64,000 nt of DNA, taken from SXOA01 sp051004015 (GTDB lineage Bacteria > Planctomycetota > Planctomycetia > Pirellulales > Pirellulaceae). Location of the stretch: contig JBPCKT010000087.1 of NCBI GenBank assembly GCA_051004015.1, forward strand, positions 24,637 to 88,636, read 5' to 3'. Positions 63,037 through 64,000 of this stretch are shown here, one piece after another; position 1 is the stretch's first letter, and each line of letters starts with the position of its first letter. The notes beneath the pieces were generated by a model. That model searched no databases and had not been told where the DNA came from. It worked only from the letters and a program-made list of their open reading frames with translations. The position numbers and the translations under genes were made by a program.

Positions 63037-63954
63037 ATGATTCGCTCCATCTCTACTTCTGCGCTGATTGTCTGCGCACTGCTTGTACCGTTTTTGATGG
63101 CTTCCGCGGCAATTGGTCAAGATGCCAAGCCGGAACCTAAGCCGTCCACCGTGCAGGAAGTCGACGCCAAGGTCGACGCGAAAGTCACCGAGCTGGACGG
63201 CAAGATTGGCGATGCCGCCCTCGCCGGCCACAACGCCTGGATGCTTACCTGTTCGGCCCTCGTGTTGTTTATGACCGCCCCCGGCCTGGCGATGTTCTAC
63301 AGCGGCCTCGTTCGCAAAAAGAATGTGCTGGGGGTGATGATGCAGTGCGTTTTCCTGATGGGGCTCAATACGGTGATCTGGGCGCTGTATGGGTACTCGC
63401 TGGCATTCGGCGGAGCCAACCCCTACATCGGAAATTTTGACCATCTCTTCATGAAGGGTGTCGAGCCGCAACTTGTGACCGTGACGGGTGCCGATGGCAC
63501 GCAACAATCCGCGATCAAGATGCCCATGTGCTCGGAAGTCGGCGTGGCGTCCGGCACGCCCGTCATGACGCACATGCTGTTTCAGGGAATGTTCTTCATC
63601 ATCACTCCGGCCCTGATTTGCGGAGCGTATGCCGAGCGGATGAAGTTCAGCACGATGGTCGTATTTACGGCGCTCTGGGGAACCATCGTCTACTGTCCGC
63701 TCTGCCATTGGGTCTGGGATGGAGGCATCCTGGGTTTCGTCCCCCTCGGCAAGACAGGAAACGGGATCTTGGGGGGTGCTCTCGACTTCGCCGGCGGCAC
63801 CGTCGTTCACATCAGCTCGGGGGTTTCCGCACTGGTCTGCGCCTTGGTGCTTGGCAAGCGTCTGGGTTACGGAACCTACCCCTGTGAAGCTATCACGGGG
63901 CAGCTTGTTTTAGGTGATTCGTCCATACTATTCCCTGAGGGTTGGCTTCGCTAA
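63037..63954 (+). pseudogene. amt: Ammonium transporter gene, apparently broken by an insertion
   Basis: Signal peptide-like N-terminus (SALIVCALLVPFLMASAAIG) and then Amt/MEP helices: MLTCSALVLFMTAPGLAMFY, NPYIGNFDHLF, GGTVVHISSGVSALVCALVL with the first channel histidine. Similarity stops after KRLGYGT (near 63876); the next residues (YPCEAITGQLVLG, then SSILFPEGWLR and stop) do not resemble Amt, which should continue for ~150 more residues including the second channel histidine. I infer that an insertion near 63877 cut the gene. What follows looks like the left end of an IS. Confidence 0.85.
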
Positions 63955-64000
63955 AGCATTTTCTCAGGAGACGGTTATGGCATCGGAGGCGTTGTTTCAG
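63877..64000 (+). mobile_element. Left end of a probable insertion sequence (partial)
   Basis: After the amt break comes TACCCCTGTGAAGCTATCAC, which includes an imperfect palindrome (CCCCTGTGA ... TCACGGGG), then ~60 non-coding bases and a well-spaced gene start. The IS family is not identified, since only the first eight codons of the likely transposase are in view. No target-site duplication can be checked. Confidence 0.5.
63977..64000 (+). CDS. First codons of a putative transposase (3' partial)
   Basis: ATG at 63977 lies 7-10 bases after AGGAG. Only MASEALFQ is in the window, so no family can be assigned. The call as a transposase rests on the amt disruption immediately upstream. Confidence 0.35.

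Overview
The window looks like a chromosome segment from a planctomycete (PVC superphylum). Evidence for this includes two large secreted proteins joining PVC-type dehydrogenase beta-propellers to a CxxCH haem-c site (10729-15387 and 16888-19923), a PVC 'small basic protein' (27080-27409), an ECF sigma factor paired with a membrane zinc-finger/WG-repeat protein, many secreted beta-propeller proteins, and many dispersed palindromic repeats. No species is named because no rRNA or other diagnostic locus is present.

Region 1 (1-10414) is the right part of a prophage or phage-derived integrative element. It starts inside an HK97-type prohead protease, continues through small structural or unknown genes, and then a TIR-domain gene paired with a coiled-coil/zinc-ribbon gene. 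A leftward operon of small basic proteins includes a possible PD-(D/E)XK-like protein. It ends with an excisionase-like HTH gene and a tyrosine integrase next to an intact tRNA-Asp(GTC) at 10568-10641. The other end of the element lies outside the window.

Region 2 (10.7-31.7 kb) is chromosomal. It holds the two cytochrome/propeller proteins, an amidohydrolase, a Kelch-like propeller, a CrtI/phytoene-dehydrogenase-like FAD protein, a lipoprotein metallopeptidase, an enoyl-CoA hydratase/AtuA cluster for acyl-CoA or terpenoid-type catabolism, the small basic protein, a LarA-type racemase and a sigma/anti-sigma pair.

Region 3 (31.7-43.1 kb) holds a leftward membrane operon (ABC permease, ABC ATPase, a 759-aa membrane protein and a 104-aa membrane protein), a DUF6263-like secreted protein, and the rightward set uppS, M50 site-2 protease and panB. 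A Gfo/Idh/MocA oxidoreductase and an NRDE-family protein follow.

Region 4 (43.1-64 kb) is dominated by housekeeping genes: mutS, rnr (RNase R), metH, rpsR, a TerC-type membrane protein, a YpfJ-like zinc peptidase, a PP2C phosphatase, a family-2 glycosyltransferase and a PduO-type cobalamin adenosyltransferase. Also here are NHL and SMP-30 propellers, a PDZ protein and a di-haem cytochrome. At the right edge an ammonium transporter gene loses family similarity after about 300 codons and runs into what looks like the left end of an insertion sequence.

The most unusual signal outside genes is a set of dispersed palindromic elements. At least five families are visible. One forms a three-arm cruciform at two unrelated loci. 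Others lie inside coding sequence, in the RNase R linker and in the signal peptide of a cytochrome.
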